Source: an uncultured Synechococcus sp.
GTDB lineage: Bacteria; Cyanobacteriota; Cyanobacteriia; PCC-6307; Cyanobiaceae
Length of the DNA stretch: 64,000 nt
Direction: 5' to 3'
NCBI GenBank assembly: GCA_949373155.1
Contig: CASICK010000002.1
Location: 62,001-126,000 of the forward strand
Shown here: positions 1 through 10,162 of the stretch, piece by piece
Position numbering within the stretch: position 1 is the stretch's first letter
Layout of the letters: every line of letters starts with the position of its first letter
The notes under the pieces: model-generated
Databases searched by the model: none
What the model was told of the DNA's origin: nothing
The model's input: the letters and a program-made list of their open reading frames with translations, nothing else
Translations under genes and position numbers: made by a program

Positions 1-569
1 GTTACAACGTTGACGCAGCGATTTCACGCTTTCTTCGCCAAGGGCAGAAAGATATTCGCCCTGAAGATGGATCCGCTGAATCGGATCAGGTTGGCGGCCA
101 GCCGGAGGGACGTGCTTGGAAGTTGTCGAGCCGCTTGCAGGAGAGGCTTGGCTATCTCGGGGTGTTTTATAAGAGGGATCCATCGCGATTCTTGGCCAAT
201 CTTCCGCCCCACGAACAGCGTGAGCTGCTGCAGTCGCTGCAGCGCACCTATCGAGATCTGTTGATTGGTTATTTCCGTGACCCTGCTGCTGCCAACCAGG
301 CTTTAGAGAGCTTTGTCAATACCGCTTTTTTTGGCGACTTGCCAATTACCCAAACCGTTGAGATCCATATGAATCTGATTGACGACTTCTGGAAACAACT
401 CAGACTTGAAGGGCATAAAGACGATTTCCTTCAGGATTACCGCCTTGTACTGCTGGATGTCATGGCTCACCTCTGTGAAATGTACCGACGGTCAGTCCCT
501 GGAGATATTCCCTTGGCTCCTACTGGATCTAAGCACCGTCAGCTTCAGGATTCGGAGGTGATGTTATGA
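1..569 (+). CDS. kaiA: KaiA circadian clock protein (5' end outside window)
   Basis: KaiA binds the KaiC C-terminal tail and stimulates KaiC autophosphorylation in the cyanobacterial clock. The open frame runs from the window edge (first full codon at base 3) to the stop at 567-569, giving 188 residues. What is visible is the linker and the C-terminal alpha-helical KaiC-binding/dimerisation domain, including the stretch [12 protein letters not shown] and the [15 protein letters not shown] segment. The N-terminal pseudo-receiver domain lies upstream of the window. An internal TTG at 123 could be misread as the start, but the frame continues upstream with KaiA-like sequence. The stop overlaps the kaiB start (ATGA at 566-569), which implies translational coupling. 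Prochlorococcus lacks kaiA, so its presence points to marine Synechococcus. Confidence 0.93.
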   Translation, partial: YNVDAAISRFLRQGQKDIRPEDGSAESDQVGGQPEGRAWKLSSRLQERLGYLGVFYKRDPSRFLANLPPHEQRELLQSLQRTYRDLLIGYFRDPAAANQALESFVNTAFFGDLPITQTVEIHMNLIDDFWKQLRLEGHKDDFLQDYRLVLLDVMAHLCEMYRRSVPGDIPLAPTGSKHRQLQDSEVML

Positions 570-925
570 GCCCGCGCAAGACTTATATCCTCAAGCTTTA
601 TGTAGCTGGGAATACGCCGAATTCGATGCGTGCACTCAAAACGCTTCGCAATATTCTTGAAACGGAATTCAAGGGTGTCTACGCCCTGAAGGTTATTGAT
701 GTCTTGAAAAATCCTCAGCTTGCAGAAGAGGACAAGATTTTGGCAACGCCAACGTTGGCCAAAATTCTCCCCCCTCCTGTGCGTCGGATTATTGGCGACC
801 TTTCTGATCGCGAACGTGTGCTGATCGGACTTGATCTTCTTTACGATGAGCTTGTTGATAACGACCTGAGCTCTTCCCTCATGGATGCGTTGGAAGTCCA
901 GGACATCGAAGAGGCAGATTCTTAA
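566..925 (+). CDS. kaiB: KaiB circadian clock protein
   Basis: KaiB is a fold-switching thioredoxin-like clock protein that binds the phosphorylated KaiC CI ring and sequesters KaiA. The 119-residue product has the family N-terminus ([19 protein letters not shown]) and the core [21 protein letters not shown]. It is longer than the roughly 102-residue KaiB of Synechococcus elongatus because of an acidic C-terminal tail (about residues 100-119, rich in D, E and S). It overlaps kaiA by four bases and is followed 66 bases later by kaiC, so the three genes probably form one operon. Confidence 0.97.
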   Translation: MSPRKTYILKLYVAGNTPNSMRALKTLRNILETEFKGVYALKVIDVLKNPQLAEEDKILATPTLAKILPPPVRRIIGDLSDRERVLIGLDLLYDELVDNDLSSSLMDALEVQDIEEADS

Positions 926-991
926 GTCACGGGGTGATCTAGAGGGTGCTGTGGATTTTCCTTATTAACGTTGAAGAGCAAGGTTGCGGTT

Positions 992-2533
992 ATGCAGATT
1001 TCTAGCTCAAGTGGTTCTCCTCAGATGAAGGTTCAGAAGCTTCCGACTGGAATCGAGGGCTTTGACGATGTGTGCCATGGAGGCTTGCCAATTGGACGCA
1101 GCACCCTGATTAGCGGAACATCGGGAACGGGTAAAACCGTTTTTTCCTTGCATTTTCTCCACAATGGAATTGCTCATTACGATGAGCCCGGAATTTTCGT
1201 CACGTTTGAAGAGTCGCCACTCGATATTTTGCGGAATGCTGCAAGTTTTGGCTGGAACTTGCAGGAGATGGTGGAGCAAGACAAGCTCTTTATTCTTGAT
1301 GCTTCACCGGATCCAGATGGTCAGGATGTGGCGGGCAGTTTCGATCTGTCTGGCCTGATTGAAAGAATTAATTACGCCATTCGAAAGTACAAGGCCAAAC
1401 GAGTGGCAATCGATTCGATTACGGCCGTATTTCAACAATATGATGCAGTATTTGTTGTGCGTCGGGAGATTTTTCGACTACTTGCACGCCTGAAAGAGAT
1501 CGGTGTCACCACTGTGATGACCTCTGAGCGAATTGATGAATACGGGCCAATTGCGCGTTATGGCGTTGAAGAATTTGTCTCTGACAATGTTGTGATTCTC
1601 CGCAACGTGCTTGAGGGAGAGCGCAGACGACGGACCGTTGAGATTCTCAAGTTGCGAGGCACCACCCACATGAAGGGTGAGTTCCCGTTCACGATGGGAG
1701 CCCATGGGATCAGCATCTTCCCTCTTGGTGCGATGAGGCTCACGCAGCGTTCATCCACTGTTCGTGTGAGTTCTGGTGTGCCGCGGCTCGATGAGATGTG
1801 TGGTGGCGGCTATTTCAAGGATTCAATCATCCTCGCGACGGGAGCGACTGGTACAGGTAAGACCTTGTTGGTTTCTAAATTCATTGAGGATGCCTGCAGT
1901 AATAAAGAGCGGGTAATCTTGTTTGCCTATGAAGAATCTCGTGCTCAATTAATGCGTAATGGCACAAGTTGGGGCATTGATTTTGAGCAAATGGAGCAAG
2001 ATGGCCTTCTGAAGATTATTTGCGCCTACCCGGAGTCCACTGGCTTGGAAGATCACTTGCAAATTATTAAAACTGAGATCAGTCAATTCAAACCAACGCG
2101 AATGGCGATTGATTCATTGTCTGCCTTGGCGCGTGGCGTAAGCCGTAATGCCTTTAGGCAGTTTGTAATCGCATTAACTGGGTATGCTAAACAAGAAGAA
2201 ATTGCCGGCTTTTTTACCAATACCTCAGAAGAATTCATGGGTAGTCATTCGATCACTGACTCCCATATCTCAACTATCACTGACACCATAATATTGCTCC
2301 AGTATGTTGAGATACGTGGTGAGATGGCAAGAGCCATCAATGTTTTCAAGATGCGTGGGTCGTGGCATGATCGGGGTATTCGAGAATTCTTGATCACTGG
2401 TAATGGACCGCAAATTCAAGATTCATTTTCAAACTTCGAGAGAATTATTAGCGGAGTTCCTCACCGTGTGACGACAGATGAACGGAGCGAATTATCGCGT
2501 ATCGCTCGTGGAGTGGCTCCAGAGCAGGAATGA
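992..2533 (+). CDS. kaiC: KaiC circadian clock ATPase/autokinase
   Basis: KaiC is the hexameric double-RecA-fold ATPase, autokinase and autophosphatase at the centre of the clock. From the ATG at 992 it is 513 residues. The CI domain has a Walker A at 42-49 (GTSGTGKT) and catalytic Glu73/Glu74. The CII domain has a Walker A at 284-291 (GATGTGKT) and Glu314/Glu315. The phosphosites that correspond to S. elongatus Ser431/Thr432 are Ser427/Thr428 in DSHISTITDT, and Thr422 matches Thr426. The A-loop and tail that KaiA pulls on are at about 484-513. An in-frame TTG at 971 would add seven residues, but the ATG matches the usual N-terminus better. It converges on nblS. Confidence 0.98.
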   Translation: MQISSSSGSPQMKVQKLPTGIEGFDDVCHGGLPIGRSTLISGTSGTGKTVFSLHFLHNGIAHYDEPGIFVTFEESPLDILRNAASFGWNLQEMVEQDKLFILDASPDPDGQDVAGSFDLSGLIERINYAIRKYKAKRVAIDSITAVFQQYDAVFVVRREIFRLLARLKEIGVTTVMTSERIDEYGPIARYGVEEFVSDNVVILRNVLEGERRRRTVEILKLRGTTHMKGEFPFTMGAHGISIFPLGAMRLTQRSSTVRVSSGVPRLDEMCGGGYFKDSIILATGATGTGKTLLVSKFIEDACSNKERVILFAYEESRAQLMRNGTSWGIDFEQMEQDGLLKIICAYPESTGLEDHLQIIKTEISQFKPTRMAIDSLSALARGVSRNAFRQFVIALTGYAKQEEIAGFFTNTSEEFMGSHSITDSHISTITDTIILLQYVEIRGEMARAINVFKMRGSWHDRGIREFLITGNGPQIQDSFSNFERIISGVPHRVTTDERSELSRIARGVAPEQE

Positions 2534-2575
2534 TTAGCTCTTGAAATGTTGAGACTGAATTGATGCGAAGTTGCG

Positions 2576-4657
2576 TTAATTCAGCTCGCCCTCTTCTTGG
2601 TCGTAGCGACTTTGTCGCTCAGCTTGCAGTTTGATTTCGTCTTGGTCGGATTGGGCTAAAGGTAGGTCAAACCAGAATGTTGTTCCTACATCCGGTTCGC
2701 TTGCCATACGAATCACGCTGCTGTGTTTCTCTAAAATTCCCCTCACGATGGAAAGACCAAGGCCGGTCCCTACTTCCGTATGGACAGCATTCTCTACGCG
2801 ATAAAACCTTTCGAAAATTCGTTGTTGTTTGTCTTCGCTGATTCCATATCCTGTGTCACTCACTTCCACTCGTAATTTTGGAAGAGGTGAAATCATTTCG
2901 CATTGCGGTGCTTCACTTGAATCTTCTGGAAGAGGTCCCATCCAGCAGCTGTCGGGCCAGGCGTAGGCGCGCAACACGATGCGGCTGCCACTACGGCTGA
3001 ACTTGAGGGCATTCCCAACGAGATTGTCCAGCACTTGGAGGAGCAGGTCCCAATTGCCAAGAATGTCTGGCAGATCAATCGATGCCTCCAGGTCTAGTTC
3101 CACCTGTTTGTCTGAAGCGTTCAGTTGATAGCTGCGCAGGGTTTGCTCTAGGCCAGGCCTGAGATCGAGTTCAGAAAACTGAACGCTGGGATGGGCTTCG
3201 AGCCTGGAAAGATCCAGTACATCGTTCACAAGTCGGGTGAGCCGATCTGTTTCGTCATTGGCAACGCCGAGAAACTCTTGCTTGTCTTTCTCGCTGAGTT
3301 GATCCCCCATTTCGTAGAGGGTTTCGACATAGCTCTTGATGTTGAACAGCGGAGTGCGCAGTTCATGGGAGACGTTACTGATGAAGCGACTCTGGGCCGC
3401 GTTGAGCTCCACTTCGCGGGTGAGGTCTTGCATGGTTACCGCGATTCCTTTTAGGTTTTCACCGCTGGGTTCGCGTACGGCTTGAAGCACGAAACGCAGG
3501 GTGCGTGGGGGCTCCCCGATGCTGCTTCGTAAATCATTGCTGTCACGGCCTTGATTCAGGACTCCGTCGAGAGGCTCATGGAGCTCAATGGCTAACAGGT
3601 CCGGGATCGCATTGAGAAAATCCTCTCCTTCAAGATTGCGTCCCTCCCAGCGAAACAAGCGTCGAGCCGTTGGATTGGCCAAGACGATTTGACCTTTCTC
3701 ATCCAGCAAGACCGCTCCATCCGCCATCGTTGCTATCAGCGATGCCTGCTTGACCTGGGCAGCCTGCAACTCTTCGATGTTGGCTGCGTCGTAGACCTGG
3801 AGCTGCGAGGCCATCGCATTAAATCCATCCAACAACTCCCCAAGTTCGCCTCCTACGGGGAGGCCGATCCGGGCTTGGAAATCTCCAGCAGCAATCGAGC
3901 GAACGCCGCGTAGCAGTTCCTTGACGGGTCGGGTAATGGTCAGTGCATTGAAGACAGCCCCAAGAATCACCAGGACCCAGATTGAGATAAAGACAGCCAC
4001 TGTGACCTCACGAGTGAGGGAGGCGCTCGCAAGAGCTGAGTCATTCGGATTCACCCCTAGGGCGAGAACGCCGAGATAGCGACCCTCCTGAATCAAGGGC
4101 ACAAACACATCGGTGACCTGTCCCTCAGGGGTCAGATGTTGACGGACGAGAGGGTTTTTAGGCCTCGATCTCAGTTCACTGGGGAGTTCGAGGCGTCGAT
4201 TGAGACGTAGGTCTCCTCTTGTATCAGCGTCATTTCCACTGATGGGAATGCCGAGGTAAACAACGCCTTCTGGATCGGCAAAAAAGATGTAGCGAAGGCT
4301 GCGACTTGAACGCCAAAACTGCTCGGCCACATTGGCCAGTTCTCGGTCGTGTCCCTCTGCCACCAGCTCGGTGACATTTCCCGCTAACAGCAGCCCTAAA
4401 TCACGGGCGTAACGAGTGTCATTCATCACCGCATCACGTTGGATGCCATTGAGCGCGAAAAAAGTGATGCTGGTCATCATCAGGCTCACCACCAGCGTGG
4501 CGATGGCCAAAAGTTTGGTTTGAAGGCTGAATTCGGCCCACCAGAGGCGGATGCCACTCCAAAGGCCCTCCTGCTCTGCGGCCGTATCAGAAGAGGCTGA
4601 CCCTGCCCATGAGGACGTAGTCGAGTTCGCAGAAGCTGGTGCCGAACCGCTACTCAT
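2576..4657 (-). CDS. nblS: Sensor histidine kinase NblS (DspA/Hik33 family)
   Basis: This membrane histidine kinase controls high-light, nutrient-stress and hli/psbA responses, usually through RpaB. The 693 residues contain TM1 (about 46-68), an extracytoplasmic sensor region (about 70-217), TM2 (about 218-240), HAMP (about 238-292), PAS (about 300-415) and a HisKA H-box FISNVSHELRTP with phospho-acceptor His431. A HATPase_c domain follows, with N, G1 (DTGYGIS) and G2 (GTGLGLS) boxes. The gene starts 23 bases after purD on the same strand, an arrangement I recall as common in cyanobacteria, so the two are probably cotranscribed. The Ser/Thr/Ala-rich N-terminal 30 residues are probably disordered. 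Confidence 0.93.
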   Translation of the reverse strand: MSSGSAPASANSTTSSWAGSASSDTAAEQEGLWSGIRLWWAEFSLQTKLLAIATLVVSLMMTSITFFALNGIQRDAVMNDTRYARDLGLLLAGNVTELVAEGHDRELANVAEQFWRSSRSLRYIFFADPEGVVYLGIPISGNDADTRGDLRLNRRLELPSELRSRPKNPLVRQHLTPEGQVTDVFVPLIQEGRYLGVLALGVNPNDSALASASLTREVTVAVFISIWVLVILGAVFNALTITRPVKELLRGVRSIAAGDFQARIGLPVGGELGELLDGFNAMASQLQVYDAANIEELQAAQVKQASLIATMADGAVLLDEKGQIVLANPTARRLFRWEGRNLEGEDFLNAIPDLLAIELHEPLDGVLNQGRDSNDLRSSIGEPPRTLRFVLQAVREPSGENLKGIAVTMQDLTREVELNAAQSRFISNVSHELRTPLFNIKSYVETLYEMGDQLSEKDKQEFLGVANDETDRLTRLVNDVLDLSRLEAHPSVQFSELDLRPGLEQTLRSYQLNASDKQVELDLEASIDLPDILGNWDLLLQVLDNLVGNALKFSRSGSRIVLRAYAWPDSCWMGPLPEDSSEAPQCEMISPLPKLRVEVSDTGYGISEDKQQRIFERFYRVENAVHTEVGTGLGLSIVRGILEKHSSVIRMASEPDVGTTFWFDLPLAQSDQDEIKLQAERQSRYDQEEGELN

Positions 4658-4680
4658 GGCGCATCAATGCTTAACAAAGC

Positions 4681-6006
4681 TTAGGTGCGAACTTGATGGC
4701 CAATGTCTGTTCTGAATTGCATGCCGTCGTATCGGACCTGCCTTAATCCTGCGTAGGCCTTTGCGAAGGCCTGATCGAAATCTGTTGCTTGAGCCACCAT
4801 TGCCAGAACGCGGCCGCCGGAGGTCTCCAGTACTCCCTCAGTGCTATGTCGCGTCCCCGCCTGAAACAACTGACGTTGGTCCGTGTTGGTTAGGTCGGGG
4901 CTGAACGAAACTGCAATCGGATCGCCTTTGCGGGGGCTGTCGGGATAGCCCGCTGCTGCCGCCACCACGCAGGCACTGCACAGCTCTAGCTGTGTGAGCG
5001 CTGGGGCATCTGCAAGCCGTCCGAGCGCACAGGCCTGGAGCACGCGAGCGAGTTCAGGTCCCATGAGAGGCATCAGGGTTTGGCATTCAGGATCGCCAAA
5101 GCGGCAATTGAATTCGATCACCTGTGGCCCCTCCTCAGTCAGCATGAGACCTGCATAAATCACCCCCCGGTAGAGGATTCCACGCTTGCGCAAAGCTGCA
5201 AGGGTTGGTTTGAGGATTTGTTCGTGCGCCTGCTCTAGGCCCGCTTGATCGAGAAGGGGAGCCGGTGCATAAGCCCCCATCCCCCCAGTATTCGGTCCTT
5301 GATCCCCCTCCAAAAGTCGTTTGTGATCCTGCGCAGGCGGAAGCAAAACCATGTCCTCGCCATCGCAAAGGGCAAACACGGAGACTTCTGGTCCGGTGAG
5401 GCGTTCTTCCAGGACAAGCTGTTCACCTGCTCGTCCGAAACGCCCTTGAAAAGCCTCTTGAATGGCGGCGGCCGTCTCCTTCACGGTGTTCGCCACCGTT
5501 ACCCCTTTCCCTGCCGCGAGCCCATCCGCCTTCACAACTAAGGGACGCTGTAGTTGTTGGAGAAGGGCGAGTCCATCCTGTTCGTTGGTCACGGTCCAGT
5601 ACCCAGCCGTGGGAATCCCTGCTTCTTGCATGAGTTGCTTCGCCCAGGCTTTGCTCGCTTCGAGCTGTGCACCCTCCGCACTCGGGCCGAAGACTGCGAC
5701 GCCTTGTTCACGAAGCGTGTCTGCAAGACCAGCGGCCAAGGGCGCTTCTGGACCGATCACCACTAGGTCGATGGCGTGGTCGCTGCATGCCGCAACCATG
5801 CCTTCGTGGTCAGTTTCTGCGATCACCAGGGGAGTGCAGCCCTCCAAATCGCTGGTGCCAGCGTTTCCAGGACTGATCCAAATGTTTTCGATCTCTGGGC
5901 AGCGTCTAAACGCCCAGGCCAACGCTTGCTCTCGTCCACCACCTCCGACCACGAGCACATTGCGCAACGGTGGCAGCGAGAGGGGACGGGGGGTGGAGAT
6001 GGACAT
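4681..6006 (-). CDS. purD: Phosphoribosylamine-glycine ligase (GAR synthetase)
   Basis: PurD makes glycinamide ribonucleotide from phosphoribosylamine, glycine and ATP, the second step of de novo purine synthesis. The 441-residue ATP-grasp enzyme has the N-terminal motif VLVVGGGGREQALAWAF, the ATP-grasp segments PLVVKADGLAAGKGV and VLEERLTGPEVS, and the DHKRLLEGDQGPNTGGMGAY loop. The length is normal for the family, with a short extra N-terminus of about 13 residues before the first strand. It is first in a likely purD-nblS transcript. Another purine gene, purC, lies on the opposite strand just beyond the next gene. Confidence 0.97.
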   Translation of the reverse strand: MSISTPRPLSLPPLRNVLVVGGGGREQALAWAFRRCPEIENIWISPGNAGTSDLEGCTPLVIAETDHEGMVAACSDHAIDLVVIGPEAPLAAGLADTLREQGVAVFGPSAEGAQLEASKAWAKQLMQEAGIPTAGYWTVTNEQDGLALLQQLQRPLVVKADGLAAGKGVTVANTVKETAAAIQEAFQGRFGRAGEQLVLEERLTGPEVSVFALCDGEDMVLLPPAQDHKRLLEGDQGPNTGGMGAYAPAPLLDQAGLEQAHEQILKPTLAALRKRGILYRGVIYAGLMLTEEGPQVIEFNCRFGDPECQTLMPLMGPELARVLQACALGRLADAPALTQLELCSACVVAAAAGYPDSPRKGDPIAVSFSPDLTNTDQRQLFQAGTRHSTEGVLETSGGRVLAMVAQATDFDQAFAKAYAGLRQVRYDGMQFRTDIGHQVRT

Positions 6007-6108
6007 GGGCGGGTGCGGAACGGGGGATGACTCCTAGGTTTGGAGCTCAGGCGCAATGCTCGGCGCGTTGTCCTGACTTATCCATCTTTGTTGAACGTCT
6101 GTCAGCCC

Positions 6109-7095
6109 ATGGGGCTTTCCTCCCTTCCACTGTTGTTTTTATTGGCGACAGCACCGCCGTTGGACGCGGCTCCGATGCCACCTGTTGCTTTGCCGATGTC
6201 CCTAGAGGCCTTTGAAACGGTCCTCCAACAAGGTGACATTCCCCAGCTGTCAGAAGCTTGTGCTGATGCGGATCGTTTTGGCTTCCAAGAGCGCCTTCGT
6301 CTGCTGCGCGATCGTTTGATGCTGGTGGCGCCTTCCCCGCAACCGTTTGCTGTTGTGATGGCGAATGCCAGGGCGCTGCTGGCTTGTAAGGCTCCCGACA
6401 GCACCCAAATTGTGCTGAGTCGATTTGGACCTGGGCCAGGATTACAGCGCAGGGAGTGGTTGCTGCTGTCATGGCAAGCCGCTAGTGCGGCCCTGGATCA
6501 AGATCGCGCTGTACTTGCGCTGCGGCGTTTGGCTGATGGAGATCTCTCGCGTCTTGATACAGAACTGTTGATCGTGGGCCAGTCGGAAGATGGCTTGCCG
6601 CTTACGCGCTCAGCTCTTGATCTGCTGGCGAATCATGAGTTGGCAGCCGGACGGCCGGAGGAGGCCGTTGCGGTGCTCCTGGCGGGTCGTACTCCAGGAG
6701 TTGTGGCATCCCGCAGGCTTGGCCAAGTTGCTGAACTGCTGGCGCCGCTTGATCTCGAGCGCAGTGATCTGTTGCTGGAAGCCGCCTTAGATCAAGCTGC
6801 AGCTGAGCAAGCTTGGGGTTTGGCGGAAGATTTGCTTCGTCTGCAGTTGCGTTTGGCGCTGCAGCAAGGGGGTGATGCTGAGCGACCTCGCGAACGGTTG
6901 CGTCGGTTAGCAAGCCGGGTGGATGACCGCTTCACGCTGCTTGAGCTCGAACAGATCTCCCCTGACTGGGCCCCTCAGCGTTTGCAAGACCTTGAGGATC
7001 AGCTTCGCTCTCCTCGAGCCCCCGGTGGCCATGCCTCCCTGGGAGAATTGGAGTCATCCGAAGCTCCTGCTTCCAATCCTTTGGCCAAGCCATGA
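6109..7095 (+). CDS. Conserved secreted hypothetical protein, alpha-helical
   Basis: I do not recognise a named family. From the ATG at 6109 the 328-residue product begins with a probable signal peptide ([19 protein letters not shown]), then a Leu/Ala/Arg-rich, almost wholly helical body that resembles TPR/HEAT-type repeat proteins, and a Pro/Ser-rich tail. The open frame extends to a TTG at 6040, but that would bury the signal peptide. The stop overlaps the purC start (ATGA at 7092-7095), so the two are coupled. A periplasmic or lumenal location is inferred from the leader only. Confidence 0.7.
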   Translation: MGLSSLPLLFLLATAPPLDAAPMPPVALPMSLEAFETVLQQGDIPQLSEACADADRFGFQERLRLLRDRLMLVAPSPQPFAVVMANARALLACKAPDSTQIVLSRFGPGPGLQRREWLLLSWQAASAALDQDRAVLALRRLADGDLSRLDTELLIVGQSEDGLPLTRSALDLLANHELAAGRPEEAVAVLLAGRTPGVVASRRLGQVAELLAPLDLERSDLLLEAALDQAAAEQAWGLAEDLLRLQLRLALQQGGDAERPRERLRRLASRVDDRFTLLELEQISPDWAPQRLQDLEDQLRSPRAPGGHASLGELESSEAPASNPLAKP

Positions 7096-7844
7096 CCAAC
7101 ACCCATGGGCCGCTCCTTTATGAGGGCAAGGCCAAACGCATCTATGCCTCAAACAAGGAGGCTGAGGTTTTGGTTGAATTCAAGAACGATGCCACCGCTT
7201 TTAACGCCCAAAAGCGTGCACAACTCGAAGATAAAGGCCGCCTTAATTGTCAGATCTCAGCGTGTCTGTTTGAGTTACTTGAACGGGAAGGAATCCCAAC
7301 TCATTACTGCGGATTGGAGTCTGATCATTGGATGGTGGTCCAACGGGTCAAGGTGATTCCGATTGAAGTGGTATTGCGCAATGTGGCCACAGGATCACTC
7401 TGCCGTCAAACTCCTATCCCTCAAGGCACTCTCTTGAGTCCAGCCTTGCTTGATCTCTATTACAAGGATGATGCTCTTGGTGATCCTCTACTAACAGAGT
7501 CGCGTCTGTTCTTGCTTGACTTAGTTAGTAGGGAAAGTCGTCAGGAAATCGAGACGTTGGCAAGGCGGGTGAATGATGTTTTAACTCCTTTCTTCTCTGG
7601 ACTCAATCTGCAATTGGTCGATTTCAAGCTCGAACTGGGACGCAATGCAGCGGGTGAATTACTCGTCGCTGACGAGATCAGCCCAGACACATGCCGCCTT
7701 TGGGACGTGAACTGTCGGGATGAAAAGCAGCGCATTTTGGATAAGGATCGCTTCCGTCAAGACCTAGGCGGTGTGATCGAGGCCTACGGGGAGGTCTGCA
7801 AACGGGTCCAAGGGGCAACCCCTAAACCCCGCAACTACAGGTAA
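7092..7844 (+). CDS. purC: SAICAR synthetase
   Basis: PurC (phosphoribosylaminoimidazole-succinocarboxamide synthase) joins CAIR with aspartate in purine synthesis. The 250-residue protein has the expected N-terminus [20 protein letters not shown], the [12 protein letters not shown] motif, the central [14 protein letters not shown] stretch and the signature [14 protein letters not shown]. The length fits the short bacterial form. Its start overlaps the stop of the upstream secreted protein, and the Omp85 gene follows 47 bases downstream, so purC may be transcribed into the envelope operon. Confidence 0.97.
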   Translation: MTNTHGPLLYEGKAKRIYASNKEAEVLVEFKNDATAFNAQKRAQLEDKGRLNCQISACLFELLEREGIPTHYCGLESDHWMVVQRVKVIPIEVVLRNVATGSLCRQTPIPQGTLLSPALLDLYYKDDALGDPLLTESRLFLLDLVSRESRQEIETLARRVNDVLTPFFSGLNLQLVDFKLELGRNAAGELLVADEISPDTCRLWDVNCRDEKQRILDKDRFRQDLGGVIEAYGEVCKRVQGATPKPRNYR

Positions 7845-7891
7845 GGTCACCGGACATTTGCGGCCATTTCGGCCGGTATCCGCACCACCTC

Positions 7892-10162
7892 ATGGTCAAT
7901 CCCTCCTCATACCGAACCAGGAACGCCGTTCGGCGGGGAGCTTTGGGGCTCGCTCTGGCCCTGCCGCTTCTGACCAGTCTTCCTGCTCGTGCGCAAGCTG
8001 AGGCTGACTCCGATCAGAGTTCGGAGGAACAGATCCAGCTCGAAGATGCGCTAACCGGAGATAACACCGAGTCTCAACCCGCGCCTCAAGCTGTGGAGGT
8101 GGAAGCGTTCGAAGACATACAGCAAGCTCCAGTTGCTGTAGAAGACGAGGGCCTTCTTCAGCCCAGAGTGCTGATTACAGAGGTGATCATCGATGGGATC
8201 ACTGGTCACCCTGAGCAAGAACGGGTGGAATTGGCTGCTTATGACGCCATGACCGTTAGCCCGGGTAGTCGCGTTACCAGGGATGAGCTCAAAGTTGATT
8301 TGGAGGCGATCTACGCCACCGGCTGGTTCTCGGATGTACGCATTGAACCCGTTAATGGCCCTCTCGGTGTGCAGCTTGTCGTTCAAGTTGTGCCCAATCC
8401 TGTGCTTACAAAGGTTGAGCTGCTTCCTGAAGACAATGAGATCCCTCCACAGGTCATTGACGACGCCTTCAGTTCTGATTTTGGACGCACGCTGAACCTC
8501 TCCGAACTTCAGCTTCGGATGAAAGAACTTCAGACGTGGTACGCAAGTGAGGGGTATGCCCTTGCAAGGGTCACAGGTCCGACGCGCGTCAGCCCAGATG
8601 GGGTCGTACAGCTCAAGGTTGTGGTCGGCACGGTTGCTGGTGTTGAGGTGCAGTTTTTAAATAAGGAGGGCGAAACCACCAACGAAAAAGGTGAGCCAAT
8701 TCGCGGAAAAACAAAACCTTGGGTCGTCACCAGAGAAATCTCGATTAAGCCAGGTGAGGCTTTTAATCGCAATCAACTCGAGGGTGATATCAAGCGCCTA
8801 TATGGAACATCGTTGTTTAGCGATGTAAAAGTCACATTGAAGCCTGTTGCTGGAAATCCAGGCGAAGTTAATATTGTTTTGGGAATCGTTGAGCAGTCAA
8901 CTGGTTCTCTTTCAGGCGGTTTGGGTTATAGCCAAAGTCAAGGTGTGTTTGGACAGGTTCAAGTTCAAGACAGCAATTTATTTGGACGGGCATGGAACTT
9001 AGCTCTCAACCTCACCTACGGGCAGTACGGCGGCTTGGCGAATTTCACGTTTACTGATCCATGGATTAAGGGTGATGCGCATCGCACATCCTTCCGTACT
9101 TCTCTGTTCTTGAGTCGCGAAGTGCCTCAGGTGTTTCAGAGCCAAAACAATGGAGACATTGTTACTGTCACTGATTACGAAGACAACAAGTCTTCCCGCG
9201 CATACTCAATTAGTACAAACGACAATCCTGCTGGTAGGAAGTTCGACGATGTTGGAGATGCTTCTGACCTCTTCCCTGAATACAGCTGGTTTGACTATCA
9301 AGGTGATTCTGTTGCCTTGCAGAGGATTGGCGGAAATATCATTTTTGCGAGGCCTCTCAACGGAGGTGACCCCTACAAAAATGCTCCGTGGCAGGTTCTT
9401 GCCGGTTTAAATGTTCAGAGCGTTCGGCCCATCAACTTTGAGGGCACTTCACGTGTTTACGGAACCCCTAGTAAAGGCAGTAATAAAGACATTTCAAATA
9501 AAGATATTATTTGTATCTCTTATAACTGCGCCACTGAAAATAATCTTGCTGGCTTACGACTTGCAGCGACCTACAACACTTTGAACGATCCCCGGAATCC
9601 TACTTCGGGTAACTTCTTCAGTTTCGGAACGGAGCAATTCCTATCCGTTGGCGAGAATTCGCCAACTTTCAACCGTGTGAAGGCAAGCTATACCCAATTT
9701 TTTCCGGTGAATTGGTTGAAAATTGCCAAAGGTTGCAGGCCAAAACCAGGCGAAAAAGCAAACTGTCCGCAAGCCGTTGGTATTCAACTTAAAGCCGGTT
9801 CCATTGTTGGAGACCTCCCTCCCTATGAAGCCTTTTGCTTGGGTGGTTCGAATTCAGTGCGTGGTTGGTACGACTGCGACTTAGCGGTTGGGCGCAGTTA
9901 TGGCGAAGCAACCTTGGAATATCGCTTCCCAATTATTAGTATTTTTGCTGGGGAACTCTTTGTCGATGCGGGTACTGACTTTGGTTCCCAAACCAGTGTT
10001 CCCGGAAAACCTGGCAAATTGCTCAAAAAACCTGGATCCGGTTTCTCGATTGGTACGGGTGTGATCGTGACGACGCCAGTCGGCCCCCTTCGTCTTGAGG
10101 TTGCCAGTCAGGATTTGACCGGTGAGTGGCGATTCAACTTAGGAGTGGGCTGGAAGTTCTAA
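7892..10162 (+). CDS. Outer-membrane assembly factor, Omp85/BamA family
   Basis: This is the Omp85-type barrel that inserts outer-membrane proteins, the cyanobacterial BamA/Toc75 relative. The 756 residues comprise a signal peptide (about 1-35, ending PARAQA), an acidic Glu/Asp/Gln-rich linker, about three POTRA domains (about 85-370, with segments such as ATGWFSDVRI and LYGTSLFSDVKV) and a 16-strand-type barrel. The barrel carries a GGSNSVRGW motif close to the family's L6 (V)RGF/Y signature and ends in GVGWKF with the terminal Phe typical of outer-membrane barrels. The stop overlaps lpxC by one base (TAATG), which links outer-membrane protein assembly directly with lipid A synthesis. Confidence 0.93.
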   Translation: MVNPSSYRTRNAVRRGALGLALALPLLTSLPARAQAEADSDQSSEEQIQLEDALTGDNTESQPAPQAVEVEAFEDIQQAPVAVEDEGLLQPRVLITEVIIDGITGHPEQERVELAAYDAMTVSPGSRVTRDELKVDLEAIYATGWFSDVRIEPVNGPLGVQLVVQVVPNPVLTKVELLPEDNEIPPQVIDDAFSSDFGRTLNLSELQLRMKELQTWYASEGYALARVTGPTRVSPDGVVQLKVVVGTVAGVEVQFLNKEGETTNEKGEPIRGKTKPWVVTREISIKPGEAFNRNQLEGDIKRLYGTSLFSDVKVTLKPVAGNPGEVNIVLGIVEQSTGSLSGGLGYSQSQGVFGQVQVQDSNLFGRAWNLALNLTYGQYGGLANFTFTDPWIKGDAHRTSFRTSLFLSREVPQVFQSQNNGDIVTVTDYEDNKSSRAYSISTNDNPAGRKFDDVGDASDLFPEYSWFDYQGDSVALQRIGGNIIFARPLNGGDPYKNAPWQVLAGLNVQSVRPINFEGTSRVYGTPSKGSNKDISNKDIICISYNCATENNLAGLRLAATYNTLNDPRNPTSGNFFSFGTEQFLSVGENSPTFNRVKASYTQFFPVNWLKIAKGCRPKPGEKANCPQAVGIQLKAGSIVGDLPPYEAFCLGGSNSVRGWYDCDLAVGRSYGEATLEYRFPIISIFAGELFVDAGTDFGSQTSVPGKPGKLLKKPGSGFSIGTGVIVTTPVGPLRLEVASQDLTGEWRFNLGVGWKF

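Noticed and set aside
971..991. TTG start seven codons upstream in kaiC
   Set aside because: ATG 992 fits the family N-terminus better; no conserved residues precede it.
5462..6037. 191-codon plus-strand frame opposite purD
   Set aside because: Shadow of the purD coding sequence; Ser/Ala/Pro/Arg-rich with no motif.
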